DNA of 6,981 nt from Rubrobacter sp. (GTDB taxonomy: Bacteria > Actinomycetota > Rubrobacteria > Rubrobacterales > Rubrobacteraceae): assembly GCA_016781705.1 (NCBI GenBank), contig JADDPV010000080.1, positions 1 through 6,981 on the forward strand, in the 5' to 3' direction. The notes under the pieces were generated by a model. The model made no database searches, was not told the origin of the DNA, and saw only the letters and a program-made list of their open reading frames with translations. Positions 1 through 6,163 of this stretch are shown here, piece by piece (position 1 is the first letter of the stretch; each line of letters starts with the position of its first letter). The position numbers were made by a program, and so were the translations under genes.

Positions 1-27
1 AGATACGGCGGTTTTGAAAGGCTCACT
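1..27. repeat. Left copy of 27-bp terminal inverted repeat
   Basis: The first 27 bases, beginning AGATACGGCGGTTTTGAAAG, are the exact reverse complement of the last 27 bases of the window (6955-6981). Identity stops immediately inside: the next inward base differs (A at 28 here against the complement T of the right copy). No target-site duplication can be seen because the window ends at the repeat. It could be a mobile-element end, but no transposase is present, and an assembly-graph artefact at contig ends is at least as likely. Confidence 0.9.
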
Positions 28-154
28 AAGCCACACGATGAGCGTTTTCCTGTACCAGGAGGAGGCCGACCTGCCACCGTTGCGTTTTGCGCACCTCCTT
101 ACTGACTAAACTTGCACACGGGGTTTGCTACTCAACCGTTACGGCGTGCGCTAA
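28..154. other. Intergenic region, no recognisable gene
   Basis: This stretch is visibly lower in GC than the genes around it. The plus strand is open in one frame from base 2 to a TAA at 107-109 (35 codons, containing LSHTMSVFLYQEEADLP). It could be the tail of a gene cut by the window edge, but I recognise no family and would not call it coding. The downstream end of the superoxide dismutase transcript lies here. Confidence 0.4.
114..151 (-). terminator. Possible weak terminator after sodC
   Basis: Read on the minus strand just after the sodC stop, GCGCACG (151-145) can pair with CGTGTGC (120-114), seven pairs including one G-U, around a loop of about 24 nt holding a small CCG/CGG hairpin. 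Only a poor T-rich tract (AAGTTTAG) follows, so intrinsic termination is uncertain. Confidence 0.3.
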
Positions 155-832
155 TCAGGCACGGCGCCGCAGGCGCGCGATCAGCGCGACGCCGCTGGCG
201 GTGATCAAGAAGAGGACAGTGGCCGCCGCCGCGAGCAGCAGGAGGGGGCTCGGGCCGCCCGTTGCGACGAGTTCGCCGGCTTCGGCGGCCTCGATCTCGC
301 CCGCCGCGATCCTGTCGCCGGACATCCCGGGGCCGTCCGGCCCGTCGTCGGTCGTGTAGTCGTCGGGCATGGCGTGGACGATCAGGGCGCTGCCGTCCCC
401 GTCAAGGATGGAGTTCGGGCCGGCCGAGAGCGTGATCCGGTCGTTGACGGTCTGGTAGTAGGCGGTCCCGTCCTCGGTCACCGTTATGTTCTCCAAGTCC
501 CCCGCGTGCGGCCCGTTGGGGTTGTCGAAGCCGTGCTCGGCGTCGGTCGGGTTGAAGTGCCCCCCCGCGGACTTGAAGCTCGGATCGCTCAGGTCCCCCT
601 TCTCGTGGATGTGTATCCCGTGCTCCCCGGGTTCGATGCCCCCGGTAATGCTGACGGTGACGACGACGCCGCCCGGGCCTTCGACGAACTCCGCCGTCCC
701 GACGGTGTTCCCCTCACCGTCCCGCAACTCCGCGGTGGCCGCGCCGCCGCTCTCCTGAGCCAGCGCGGCGCCGGCCACGAGGGCGGTCAAGATCCCGGTC
801 AGAACGAGCAGAGCCAGCAGCTTCCTTCCCAT
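155..832 (-). CDS. sodC: Secreted Cu/Zn superoxide dismutase with C-terminal anchor
   Basis: The 225-residue product matches the Cu/Zn superoxide dismutase family, which turns superoxide into oxygen and hydrogen peroxide outside the cytoplasmic membrane. An N-terminal signal peptide (KLLALLVLTGILTALVAGAALA, about residues 4-25) precedes the barrel. By alignment to the human enzyme, all metal ligands are present: copper H74, H76, H92 and H153; zinc H92, H100, H109 and D112; the secondary D157 and the active-site R174 are kept. The two cysteines of the usual intrasubunit disulfide are replaced by F86 and A177. The C-terminus carries LVATG (188-192), a hydrophobic span (about 195-219) and a RLRRR tail: a sortase-like sorting signal or a plain membrane anchor. 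The ATG is preceded by GAGGAGAGG (836-844). Metal ligands argue for an active enzyme rather than a degenerate SodC-like protein. Confidence 0.9.
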   Translation of the reverse strand: MGRKLLALLVLTGILTALVAGAALAQESGGAATAELRDGEGNTVGTAEFVEGPGGVVVTVSITGGIEPGEHGIHIHEKGDLSDPSFKSAGGHFNPTDAEHGFDNPNGPHAGDLENITVTEDGTAYYQTVNDRITLSAGPNSILDGDGSALIVHAMPDDYTTDDGPDGPGMSGDRIAAGEIEAAEAGELVATGGPSPLLLLAAAATVLFLITASGVALIARLRRRA

Positions 833-947
833 GAACCTCTCCTCTCTTTTTCGATGCCCCCATACTCTCGCAACCGGGCGCGTGGCGCGAGGGGCGTGGG
901 AAGACGGCGTGTAAACTAGCCTGGCCGGGACGTTCGTAAGCGCCGAG
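833..947. promoter_or_regulatory. Divergent intergenic region between sodC and methyltransferase
   Basis: The two genes are transcribed away from each other, so both promoters should lie here. On the plus side TAAACT (912-917) is a possible -10 element, but no convincing -35 is found at the right distance. On the minus side no clear hexamer pair is seen. The assignment rests on gene orientation. Confidence 0.35.
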
Positions 948-957
948 AGGAGGAGGG
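948..957 (+). promoter_or_regulatory. Strong ribosome binding site for the ATG at 961
   Basis: AGGAGGAGGG lies just before the ATG at 961; its AGGAGG core is 7 nt from that ATG. This is a near-ideal Shine-Dalgarno sequence and marks 961 as the ancestral start of the methyltransferase gene, although the frame meets a TGA after 18 codons. Confidence 0.75.
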
Positions 958-960
958 CAC

Positions 961-1056
961 ATGACAGACGGGGAAGCCCTCGCGCGGGCCGTCCGCGCGA
1001 GGCAGCGCGCCGGGTGAAGCACCGTCGCGGGCGGCTGGCAGCGCCACCGCGCGAAG
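961..1056 (+). other. Disrupted 5' end of methyltransferase gene (in-frame TGA)
   Basis: From the ATG at 961 the frame reads MTDGEALARAVRARQRAG, then TGA at 1015-1017, then STVAGGWQRHRAK, and runs without a shift into the methyltransferase at 1057. Relatives of this methyltransferase, as I remember them, begin with a segment of the form W..VA.GW.RW before the SAM domain, so the TGA sits where a Trp (TGG) is expected. TGA ends other genes in this window (for example sodC and the methyltransferase itself), and TGG encodes Trp throughout, so general recoding is unlikely. A G-to-A nonsense change or a sequence error is the simplest reading. Confidence 0.65.
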
Positions 1057-1827
1057 ATGAGCGCCCCCACGAGCGCCATCACCGAGAACATGCTCGCGAT
1101 GGCGCGGATACGCTCCGGCGACCGCTTCCTCGACCTCGCCTGCGGCGTCGGCGACCCCGCCTTCGCCATCGCCGAGCGGGTCGGCCCCGGAGGCAGCGTC
1201 CTCGGCCTCGACCTCTCGCCCGAGATGGTCGAGGCCGCGCGAGCATGGGCCGAGCAGCACAACGTCCGCAACGCCGAGTTCCGCGAGATCCCGAGCGAGC
1301 TGGACCTGGGCGTGCCCGAAAGCAGCTTCGACGCCGCCACCTGCCGCCTGGGCCTGATGTTCATGCCCGATCCGGTCGCGGCGCTGCGGGCCGTGCGCGC
1401 CGCCATCAGGCCCGGCGGGCGCGTCGTGGTCAGCACCTGGGGACCGCCCGAGCGCAACCCCCACTTCGCTCTGCCGCTGGAGATCGTGCGCCGCCACACC
1501 GACCTGCCGCCCGAAGAGCCCGGCACCCCCGGCCTCTTCGCCCTCCCCACCCCCGACAGGCTCGCCTCCACGCTAACGGCCGCCGGTTTCGCCGCCGTCG
1601 AGGCGACCGCCTTCGAGACGCCCGTCGTCGAGGCGAAGGACGCCGGGTCTTACTGGTACGGCGTGACGGCGATGATGGCCCCGCTCGTCCCGGCCCTCGG
1701 CTCCCTCGACGAAGGGCAGCTCCAGGCCGTCCGCGAGGATGCTATCGCGACGATAGGCGAGCTGTTCCCCGACGGGCCGGTCGAGATGAGCGGTGAAGCC
1801 GTCGTCACCGCGGGTGTCAAAGGCTGA
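1057..1827 (+). CDS. Class I SAM-dependent methyltransferase (N-terminus probably truncated)
   Basis: The 256-residue product is a Rossmann-fold methyltransferase using S-adenosylmethionine. Motif I LDLACGVGD is at 25-33, the acidic end of strand 2 at D52 (LGLDLS), the strand 4 region FDAATCRLGLMFMPDP at 91-106, and IRPGGRVVVSTWG at 117-129. The pattern resembles UbiE/COQ5-like small-molecule methyltransferases (Methyltransf_11 or 25 type); the substrate cannot be told. The ATG at 1057 has no ribosome binding site before it, while a strong one precedes the in-frame ATG at 961, from which translation would stop at 1015. With the TGA read as Trp the protein would have 288 residues. The gene is therefore either a truncated or poorly translated allele, or intact with one sequence error. 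It is divergent from sodC and has about 210 nt before the next gene. Confidence 0.85.
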   Translation: MSAPTSAITENMLAMARIRSGDRFLDLACGVGDPAFAIAERVGPGGSVLGLDLSPEMVEAARAWAEQHNVRNAEFREIPSELDLGVPESSFDAATCRLGLMFMPDPVAALRAVRAAIRPGGRVVVSTWGPPERNPHFALPLEIVRRHTDLPPEEPGTPGLFALPTPDRLASTLTAAGFAAVEATAFETPVVEAKDAGSYWYGVTAMMAPLVPALGSLDEGQLQAVREDAIATIGELFPDGPVEMSGEAVVTAGVKG

Positions 1828-2029
1828 ACCAGATGCGCGCTATCGCGTCTTCGGCGGGATTCCGGGCTACCCTGAAAGGAGCCGCTTCGAGTCACGGATG
1901 GAGCCATCGGGTGCGAGGGTACCCCGGCCGCGCATCGCCAACATCTCCGTCGAGCATCGGCGAATATGCTGCGCTCCACCCGTGGATGCCAAACGGGTAG
2001 ACTTACGGCTCTTAGCGCAACCCGCACAC
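1828..2029. other. Intergenic region before the peroxiredoxin
   Basis: About 200 nt without a supported gene. It holds an 8-bp palindrome GGGTACCC (1917-1924) in a GC-rich stretch, and TAGACT (1998-2003), a possible actinobacterial -10 element with no good -35 partner. A promoter for the peroxiredoxin is expected here from its position, but the sequence does not fix it. Confidence 0.35.
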
Positions 2030-2037
2030 GGAAGGAG
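2030..2037 (+). promoter_or_regulatory. Ribosome binding site of bcp
   Basis: GGAAGGAG lies 4 nt before the ATG at 2042. It selects 2042 over the upstream in-frame ATG at 1793, which overlaps the methyltransferase and would add 83 residues unlike any peroxiredoxin. Confidence 0.7.
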
Positions 2038-2041
2038 CCTC

Positions 2042-2494
2042 ATGGCAACAATGCCGCATCAGGGCCAGCAGCTACCCGACGTAGAGTTCGTAACCGAGAG
2101 CGGCGAGAGGCTCCCGGCGGAAGACCTCACAGGGCAGAAAACGGTCCTCTACTTCTACCCCAAGGACGATACCCCGGGCTGCACCAAGGAGGCCTGTGCC
2201 TTCCGCGACCGGATGGACGACTACGAGCGGGCGAACGTCCGCGTCTACGGCGTCTCGCTCGACTCCCCCGAGTCGCACCGCCGATTCCGCGAGAAGTACG
2301 GCCTCAACTTCCCGCTCCTCACCGACGAAGGAGGCCGCGCGGCGGAGGCGCTGGGGGTGCTGCGCGAAAACCGGGAGAAGGCGAACCGCGTCACCTTTTT
2401 GCTCGACCCCGGCGGCAAGATCGCCAAAGTCTATCCGGACGTGTCTCCCGAAACGCACGCCGACGAGATCCTCGAGGACGCAGCGTCGCTGTAG
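2042..2494 (+). CDS. bcp: Thioredoxin-dependent peroxiredoxin, BCP/PrxQ type
   Basis: The 150-residue product is a peroxiredoxin of the BCP (PrxQ) subfamily, which reduces hydrogen peroxide and organic hydroperoxides in the cytosol with electrons from thioredoxin. The active-site loop PKDDTPGCTKEAC (40-52) contains the PxxxTxxC motif (P40, T44) with peroxidatic C47. C52, five residues on, is the resolving cysteine position of E. coli BCP, so an atypical 2-Cys mechanism within one subunit is expected. R116 in ANRVTFLLDPGG fits the conserved active-site arginine. Length and start agree with the family. The next gene begins 6 nt downstream on the same strand, so the two are probably cotranscribed, although codon use differs sharply. 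No peroxide-responsive operator was identified. Confidence 0.95.
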   Translation: MATMPHQGQQLPDVEFVTESGERLPAEDLTGQKTVLYFYPKDDTPGCTKEACAFRDRMDDYERANVRVYGVSLDSPESHRRFREKYGLNFPLLTDEGGRAAEALGVLRENREKANRVTFLLDPGGKIAKVYPDVSPETHADEILEDAASL

Positions 2495-2500
2495 TCGGCC

Positions 2501-3100
2501 ATGAGAGATACATGGTATGGGGACCACCGGGACCTCATAAAGTGGGGCATGCTGGTGCATCTTGCGCGACGCGAAGGTATACGACGTATTGTCCAAATAG
2601 CGTTTCTCCGAGAGGACGCGAAACCAACGCTCAAAACGGACAGAGGCGACGTGGACATCGCTGACGAGGTATGGTCGCACTTTCGTAACGTGAAGCTCGT
2701 CGAAAAGCTAGGCCAAGACGCAAAGTCGAAGCTCGAGGTTGAAGTAATCGACCAGCCCTTTGACCACAAACGAAGAGAAGCCTACATACAAAACGTAAGC
2801 AAGTTGCTCAAGGACCACCGTGAGAAAAAGGTAGTGCTGCTCGATCCGGACAACGGCATAGAGCCACAAAGGGCAGGACCTGAGCACGTGAAGAAGACCG
2901 AGGTTAAGGAAATCTGGAGTAGCGTTCGGCCTCTTGGCTGGTTGGTCCTCTACCAACACAGGCGGCGTTCGGTCGATTGGCTTGACCTCACCAGAGAGGA
3001 ATTTCGAAGGGCGTGCAGTACCGAAGAGGTGGAAACCTATAGGGCACCGCACATCGCAAACGATGTTGCCTTCTTTGCTGCTAGGAGGCAGCGGCTGTAA
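2501..3100 (+). CDS. Hypothetical protein with WYGDxRDLxKWG motif, foreign-looking
   Basis: The 199-residue product is not assigned to a named family. It has features that look conserved: an N-terminal WYGDHRDLIKWG (5-16), a hydrophobic strand ending in an acidic loop VVLLDPDNGIEP (111-122), WLVLYQH (147-153) and a C-terminal DVAFFAARR (188-196). Alternating strands and helices with an acidic loop after a strand suggest a Rossmann-like enzyme, but this is inference. There is no signal peptide or membrane span, so it is probably cytosolic. GC is about 47-60% in the lines I counted, against about 80% in a counted line of the methyltransferase, and rare codons such as AGA, ATA and ACA are frequent: signs of recent transfer. 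No Shine-Dalgarno is seen before the ATG. It follows bcp by 6 nt and meets the next gene tail to tail with a 2-nt gap. Confidence 0.75.
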   Translation: MRDTWYGDHRDLIKWGMLVHLARREGIRRIVQIAFLREDAKPTLKTDRGDVDIADEVWSHFRNVKLVEKLGQDAKSKLEVEVIDQPFDHKRREAYIQNVSKLLKDHREKKVVLLDPDNGIEPQRAGPEHVKKTEVKEIWSSVRPLGWLVLYQHRRRSVDWLDLTREEFRRACSTEEVETYRAPHIANDVAFFAARRQRL

Positions 3101-3102
3101 GC

Positions 3103-4221
3103 TCAACCCTTCAAGAAGCGCGTGAGCCTGAGGTGGACTCCCTCGTCCTCGTCCACGACGTAGAAGAAGCGTCCGTCGCCCGTGCCGGCGAGGCCCTCGA
3201 CGCGCGGGTGGCCGGGGAACTCGCGCACCGGCTCGGCCTCTAGCTCGCCGCTGCTCCGGCCCTCGGGCATTCTGATGCGCCAGTGGGTCGAGACGGTGCC
3301 GCGCCCGCCGGGGTACTCGTCGAGGAGGCGGCTGCCCTTGCCGGCGGAGTCGAGGTCGCCGGTCTGGGCGTGCAGCTCGTCGCCGACGAACGTGAGGTCC
3401 CTGACGCCGGCGATCTCGCCTCCCCGGCCCACGGCGTTCAAGGTCCAGAAGCCCTCGACCCTCGGCGTGGAGCTGCCGGGCTCGAAGAGGCGGTCTATGC
3501 CGGAGACCTCGACGAGTATCGGCCTGCCGTCGGCGGCGGTGGGGAAGCGCAGGCCGATCAGCATGTTCCCGTTGTCGGGGCGGAAGGTCGCGCCCTCTAC
3601 GTTCATCGGGTAGTCGCCCTCGCGCACGAGACCGGCCCACCGCTTCTTCTTCTTTTTGCCGAGTTTCACGGTCTCGGAGATGAACGCCTTGTGGATACCG
3701 GGCGCGAGGGGGATGAGGTCCACGCCGTGCTCTCTGAAGGCGTCGTTTATGAGGCGGTGCATCACGAACGCGGGCCTGGTGACCACTATCTCCGCCGCTG
3801 GCTCGTCGGTGGCGTGCACCATCTCGTCCTCCCGGAAGCGCGCGATGAAGCCCCGCTTAGGCTCCAGCGGCCCCCGCTTGCTCCCGAAGTGGCTCCCGAC
3901 GACGTACACGTACCCACCGTGGCGGGCGAGTGCCTCGCAGTCCTCCGTGGTCTTGGTGTCGCCCACGGGCACGGCGTGCAGCCGCTCTATCTCCCAGCCG
4001 TCCCCGAGGTCCGCATCCTCCGCGTCGGCGCGGTGGCCGACGAGCGCCACGCAGTCCTGGACCATCCCCTCGTCCATCACGACCCAGAACGCGCGGTCCC
4101 ACCCGTGCTCGCCCAGCAACGCTTCGTTCTCGATGGCGAGCAGCCCAGAAGCCTCGTTCGGGTGGAGGTCGAGGTTGAACTGGTGCAGCTCCGCCGAGCC
4201 GTCGGGTATCCTCGTAGCCAT
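3103..4221 (-). CDS. DUF3616-like protein, probable beta-propeller
   Basis: The 372-residue product resembles DUF3616 proteins, whose function is unknown. The supporting pattern is a series of short repeated strand motifs: AFWVVMDEG near residue 45, DCEALARHGGYVYVVGSH near 100, NVEGATFRPDNGNMLIGLR near 230, VRDLTFVGDELHA, and RVEGLAGTGDGRFFYVVDE near the C-terminus. This EGLA-plus-strand pattern suggests propeller blades. No signal peptide is visible, so a cytosolic location is likely. A basic run GKKKKKRW lies near the middle. The start at 4221 is chosen because AAGGGAG (4229-4235) precedes it by 7 nt; a longer frame reaches 4563 but overlaps the divergent DUF427 gene. Its end lies 2 nt from the end of the low-GC gene, leaving no room for a separate terminator. 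The family call is from memory of motif style and is moderate. Confidence 0.75.
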   Translation of the reverse strand: MATRIPDGSAELHQFNLDLHPNEASGLLAIENEALLGEHGWDRAFWVVMDEGMVQDCVALVGHRADAEDADLGDGWEIERLHAVPVGDTKTTEDCEALARHGGYVYVVGSHFGSKRGPLEPKRGFIARFREDEMVHATDEPAAEIVVTRPAFVMHRLINDAFREHGVDLIPLAPGIHKAFISETVKLGKKKKKRWAGLVREGDYPMNVEGATFRPDNGNMLIGLRFPTAADGRPILVEVSGIDRLFEPGSSTPRVEGFWTLNAVGRGGEIAGVRDLTFVGDELHAQTGDLDSAGKGSRLLDEYPGGRGTVSTHWRIRMPEGRSSGELEAEPVREFPGHPRVEGLAGTGDGRFFYVVDEDEGVHLRLTRFLKG

Positions 4222-4228
4222 GCCCCGT

Positions 4229-4235
4229 CTCCCTT
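4229..4235 (-). promoter_or_regulatory. Ribosome binding site of the DUF3616-like gene
   Basis: On the minus strand AAGGGAG stands 7 nt before the ATG at 4221 and supports that start over upstream in-frame codons. Confidence 0.6.
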
Positions 4236-4358
4236 CTCTAACGTCTGCGACGAACACTACCCCCTCGGAGCGCAAGGTGCAAACGGCACGACCTCGGCTC
4301 GGTGACGCCGCGCCGCTCCGTGGATGGTATACCGTGCGCGGTAGCGTCAACCGACCGA
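4236..4358. promoter_or_regulatory. Divergent intergenic region with GGTATACC palindrome
   Basis: Two divergent genes share this region, so it should hold both promoters. A perfect 8-bp palindrome GGTATACC (4326-4333) gives a TATA-containing -10-like element on either strand. GTGACG (4302-4307), a 4 of 6 match to a -35 element, lies upstream on the plus strand at 18-20 nt spacing. The palindrome may instead be part of an operator. The evidence is position and these short matches only. Confidence 0.3.
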
Positions 4359-4368
4359 GAAGGAGGAG
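4359..4368 (+). promoter_or_regulatory. Ribosome binding site of the DUF427 gene
   Basis: GAAGGAGGAG, with its AGGAGG core 6 nt before the ATG at 4373, fixes the start within a much longer open frame that is antisense to the DUF3616-like gene. Confidence 0.75.
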
Positions 4369-4372
4369 CGAG

Positions 4373-5194
4373 ATGACGCTGACGATCGGGACCGGACCGT
4401 TCGGCAAGGAGGGGGGCGACTTCAACTTCAACACCGGGGTGCTAAAGGCCCACACCCTGTACCTCGAGGACTCCCCCAAGCGGGTGCGGGCCGTCTTCGG
4501 CGGCGAGACCGTCGTGGACAGCCGCCGCGCGAAGCTGTTGCACGAGACGGGGCTGCTGCCCATCTACTACTTCCCCGAAGAGGACCTGCGCCACGACCTC
4601 CTCGAATGGACCGACCACACGACCCACTGCCCGTTCAAGGGCGACGCCTCCTACCGCTCTGTGCGCGCGGGCGACCGCGTCGCCGAGAACGCCGTCTGGA
4701 GCTACCCGAACCCGGAGGGCTTCTTCGAGCCTCTCAAGGGCTACGCCGCCCTCTACTGGAACAAGATGGACGCGTGGTATGAAGAGGACGAGGAGGTGTT
4801 CGCCCATCCCCGGGACCCCTACCACCGGGTGGACGTGCTGGAGAGCTCGCGCCACGTCAAGGTCACCGTGAACGGCGAGCTCGTCGCCGAGACGAGCCGG
4901 CCTAAGCTCCTGTTCGAGACCGGGTTGCCGGTGCGCTATTACGTCCCGCCGGAGGACGTTCGGGCGGATCTGCTGGTCCCGAGCGAGAAGGAGACCCGCT
5001 GCCCGTACAAGGGTGTGTCATCGTACAAGTCGGTGCAGGCCGGCGGCAAGCTCGCCGAGGACATCGTCTGGTACTACCCGGACCCGATCCCGGCGGCCGA
5101 CAAGATCAAAGACCACCTCTGCTTCTTCAACGAGAAGGTGGACCTCGAAGTGGACGGGGAAGAGCAGGTGAAGCCGCAGACGCAGTGGTCGTAG
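4373..5194 (+). CDS. Tandem DUF427 domain protein
   Basis: The 273-residue product carries two copies of the DUF427 fold, a small beta-rich domain of unknown biochemical role common in actinobacteria. Copy 1 spans about residues 36-140 and copy 2 about 160-262. The copies share VxxxGExVxxTxRxxLLxETG (43-60 and 167-184), a YYxPxEDxRxDLL block (65-77 and 189-201), CPFKG or CPYKG (86-90 and 210-214), SYRSV or SYKSV, and an xVWxYPxP block (108-114 and 232-238). Conserved cysteines C86 and C210 sit in the same place. There is no signal peptide, so it is probably cytosolic. It is transcribed alone, divergent from the DUF3616-like gene and convergent with the oxidoreductase pseudogene (21-nt gap). 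The family call is firm; no function is claimed. Confidence 0.9.
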   Translation: MTLTIGTGPFGKEGGDFNFNTGVLKAHTLYLEDSPKRVRAVFGGETVVDSRRAKLLHETGLLPIYYFPEEDLRHDLLEWTDHTTHCPFKGDASYRSVRAGDRVAENAVWSYPNPEGFFEPLKGYAALYWNKMDAWYEEDEEVFAHPRDPYHRVDVLESSRHVKVTVNGELVAETSRPKLLFETGLPVRYYVPPEDVRADLLVPSEKETRCPYKGVSSYKSVQAGGKLAEDIVWYYPDPIPAADKIKDHLCFFNEKVDLEVDGEEQVKPQTQWS

Positions 5195-5215
5195 GGCGCC
5201 GGCCTACCAGACCTG

Positions 5216-5618
5216 TCAGCGCGCCGGCTTGACCCGTATCGCCGGGAGTAGACCCGCGCGAAGCCCTCCTCGTCGTAGCCGATGCGGGCGATGGCGTCGC
5301 GGTACTTCTCCAGGTATTCGGGGATTTCGGTCGCGGGTGGGGCATCCTCGACGATCTCGGCCCCACCCTCGGCGCGCACCACGGCGCCGCCGCGGTCGTT
5401 GGAGTTGGGGTTGAAACCGACGCGCGGGTTGCGCCCGATGTTGCGCAGCTTCTGGCGGTCGGGCCGGGAGTAGATCAGGCCCCCTCCCCATCCCACAAGA
5501 ACCACACGGGCACCGATTGCGGCTGGCCGTCGGCGCGCACCGTAGTCAGCCACGCGATCCTCTCCTCCCGCAACCGCCTCTCCGCGTGCCCGCCGGCCTC
5601 GCTCGTGGTGTCCGGCAC
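5216..5618 (-). pseudogene. Frameshifted F420-dependent PPOX-class oxidoreductase (TIGR03667-like)
   Basis: Three frames together give one protein of the split-barrel PPOX family that in actinobacteria usually binds F420. Frame 1 starts at a GTG (5618) and reads VPDTTSEAGGHAERRLREER, then IAWLTTVRADGQPQSVPVWF and LWDGEGA, ending in TGA at 5477-5475. Frame 2 continues with LIYSRPDRQKLRNIGRNPRV through IPEYLEKYRDAIARIGYDEE to VYSR. Frame 3 gives AIRVKPAR and a TGA at 5218-5216. Each junction lacks one base: near the run of five G (5484-5480) and near TCCCGG (5247-5242). With both bases restored the product has 134 residues, close to the usual family length. This matches relatives segment by segment, so a broken gene or two sequencing indels is the likely cause. 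It lies 23 nt after the VOC gene on the same strand and was probably cotranscribed. Confidence 0.8.
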
Positions 5619-5625
5619 GCCGTCT

Positions 5626-5634
5626 CTCCCCCTT
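5626..5634 (-). promoter_or_regulatory. Ribosome binding site of the oxidoreductase pseudogene
   Basis: On the minus strand AAGGGGGAG stands 7 nt before the GTG at 5618. It supports that GTG as the original start, which lies upstream of the first frameshift. Confidence 0.55.
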
Positions 5635-5641
5635 CTTCGGT

Positions 5642-6091
5642 CTATTGCGGCGCTAGGCCCTTCCTCCGCAACTGCTCCAGCGCGTCCTCCGTCTTCTTGA
5701 GACCCCTGAGGCCCATGCCCTCCAAAACTCCCGGCGCCTTCGAGAACTGCACCTCACCGTACTCGACGACTTGCCAGCGGTTGCCCCAGGGGTCGCGGAA
5801 GTCTAGCCCTCGTCCCGGCAGCAACTCCACCCCCGCCTCCCTCAGAGCCCGCCTCACGGCCCGCTTGTCGTCCACCACGACGCCCACGTGCCGGTGCTCG
5901 TCGGGCGGCTGAGTACGCCCCTCCGAGATGGCGAGGAACTGGTCGCCGGCGTCTACGAAGGCCATCCCCCGCCCGCGCCCGCGCAGCTCGAACCCGAAGA
6001 TGCGCCCGTAGAACTCCAGCGCCTCCTCCACGTCCCCGACCTCGACGGCCACGTGGTTGAACCCAACCAGCTTCGCCTTGTTGTACGCCAT
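5642..6091 (-). CDS. VOC family (glyoxalase/bleomycin resistance fold) protein
   Basis: The 149-residue product is a vicinal oxygen chelate protein: paired beta-alpha-beta-beta-beta modules that bind a divalent metal and act as glyoxalases, dioxygenases, isomerases or drug-binding proteins. The first module starts with FNHVAVEVGDVEEALEFYGR (11-30), with H13 a likely metal ligand. The second has HRHVGVVVDD (66-75) with H68, then the signature DPWGNRWQVVEY (100-111) with E110. H13, H68 and E110 fit a metal site. The C-terminal 35 residues form a charged, probably helical tail. The substrate is unknown. The ATG at 6091 has only a weak purine stretch (GGAAG) before it. The oxidoreductase pseudogene follows after 23 nt, suggesting a two-gene operon, and signal peptidase I is divergent. 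Confidence 0.85.
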   Translation of the reverse strand: MAYNKAKLVGFNHVAVEVGDVEEALEFYGRIFGFELRGRGRGMAFVDAGDQFLAISEGRTQPPDEHRHVGVVVDDKRAVRRALREAGVELLPGRGLDFRDPWGNRWQVVEYGEVQFSKAPGVLEGMGLRGLKKTEDALEQLRRKGLAPQ

Positions 6092-6163
6092 GCTTCCATG
6101 TTACAACGCCAGGTGCGCCACTTCACACGACGCCTTCCCGAACGTGCGTTATCCTCTGTCGCC

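Noticed and set aside
2..109. 35-codon open frame at the left edge as the end of a plus-strand gene
   Set aside because: It is too short, matches no family I recognise and partly consists of the terminal repeat.
961..1017. General recoding of TGA as Trp
   Set aside because: TGA ends sodC and the methyltransferase at sensible positions, and Trp is encoded by TGG throughout the window.
714..1571. Minus-strand open frame across the sodC start and the methyltransferase
   Set aside because: The translation is Arg/Ser/Pro rich with no family motifs and overlaps two well-supported genes.
1890..1935. T-box-like string GAGGGTACCCCGGCCGCG upstream of bcp
   Set aside because: It lacks the UGGN bulge and the rest of a T-box leader, and the downstream gene has no link to amino-acid or tRNA metabolism.
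3283..4305. Long plus-strand open frame (340 codons) opposite the DUF3616-like gene
   Set aside because: High-GC genes often leave the opposite strand open; the translation matches no family and lies fully antisense to a gene with a ribosome binding site and family motifs.
3656..4372. 239-codon upstream extension of the DUF427 frame
   Set aside because: It is antisense to the DUF3616-like gene and Ser/Arg rich; AGGAGG before the ATG at 4373 marks the real start.
5195..5232. Possible bidirectional terminator between DUF427 and the oxidoreductase pseudogene
   Set aside because: Two GCCGGC copies could pair as a 6-bp stem with a loop of about 20 nt, but the pairing does not extend and no T-tract follows on either strand.
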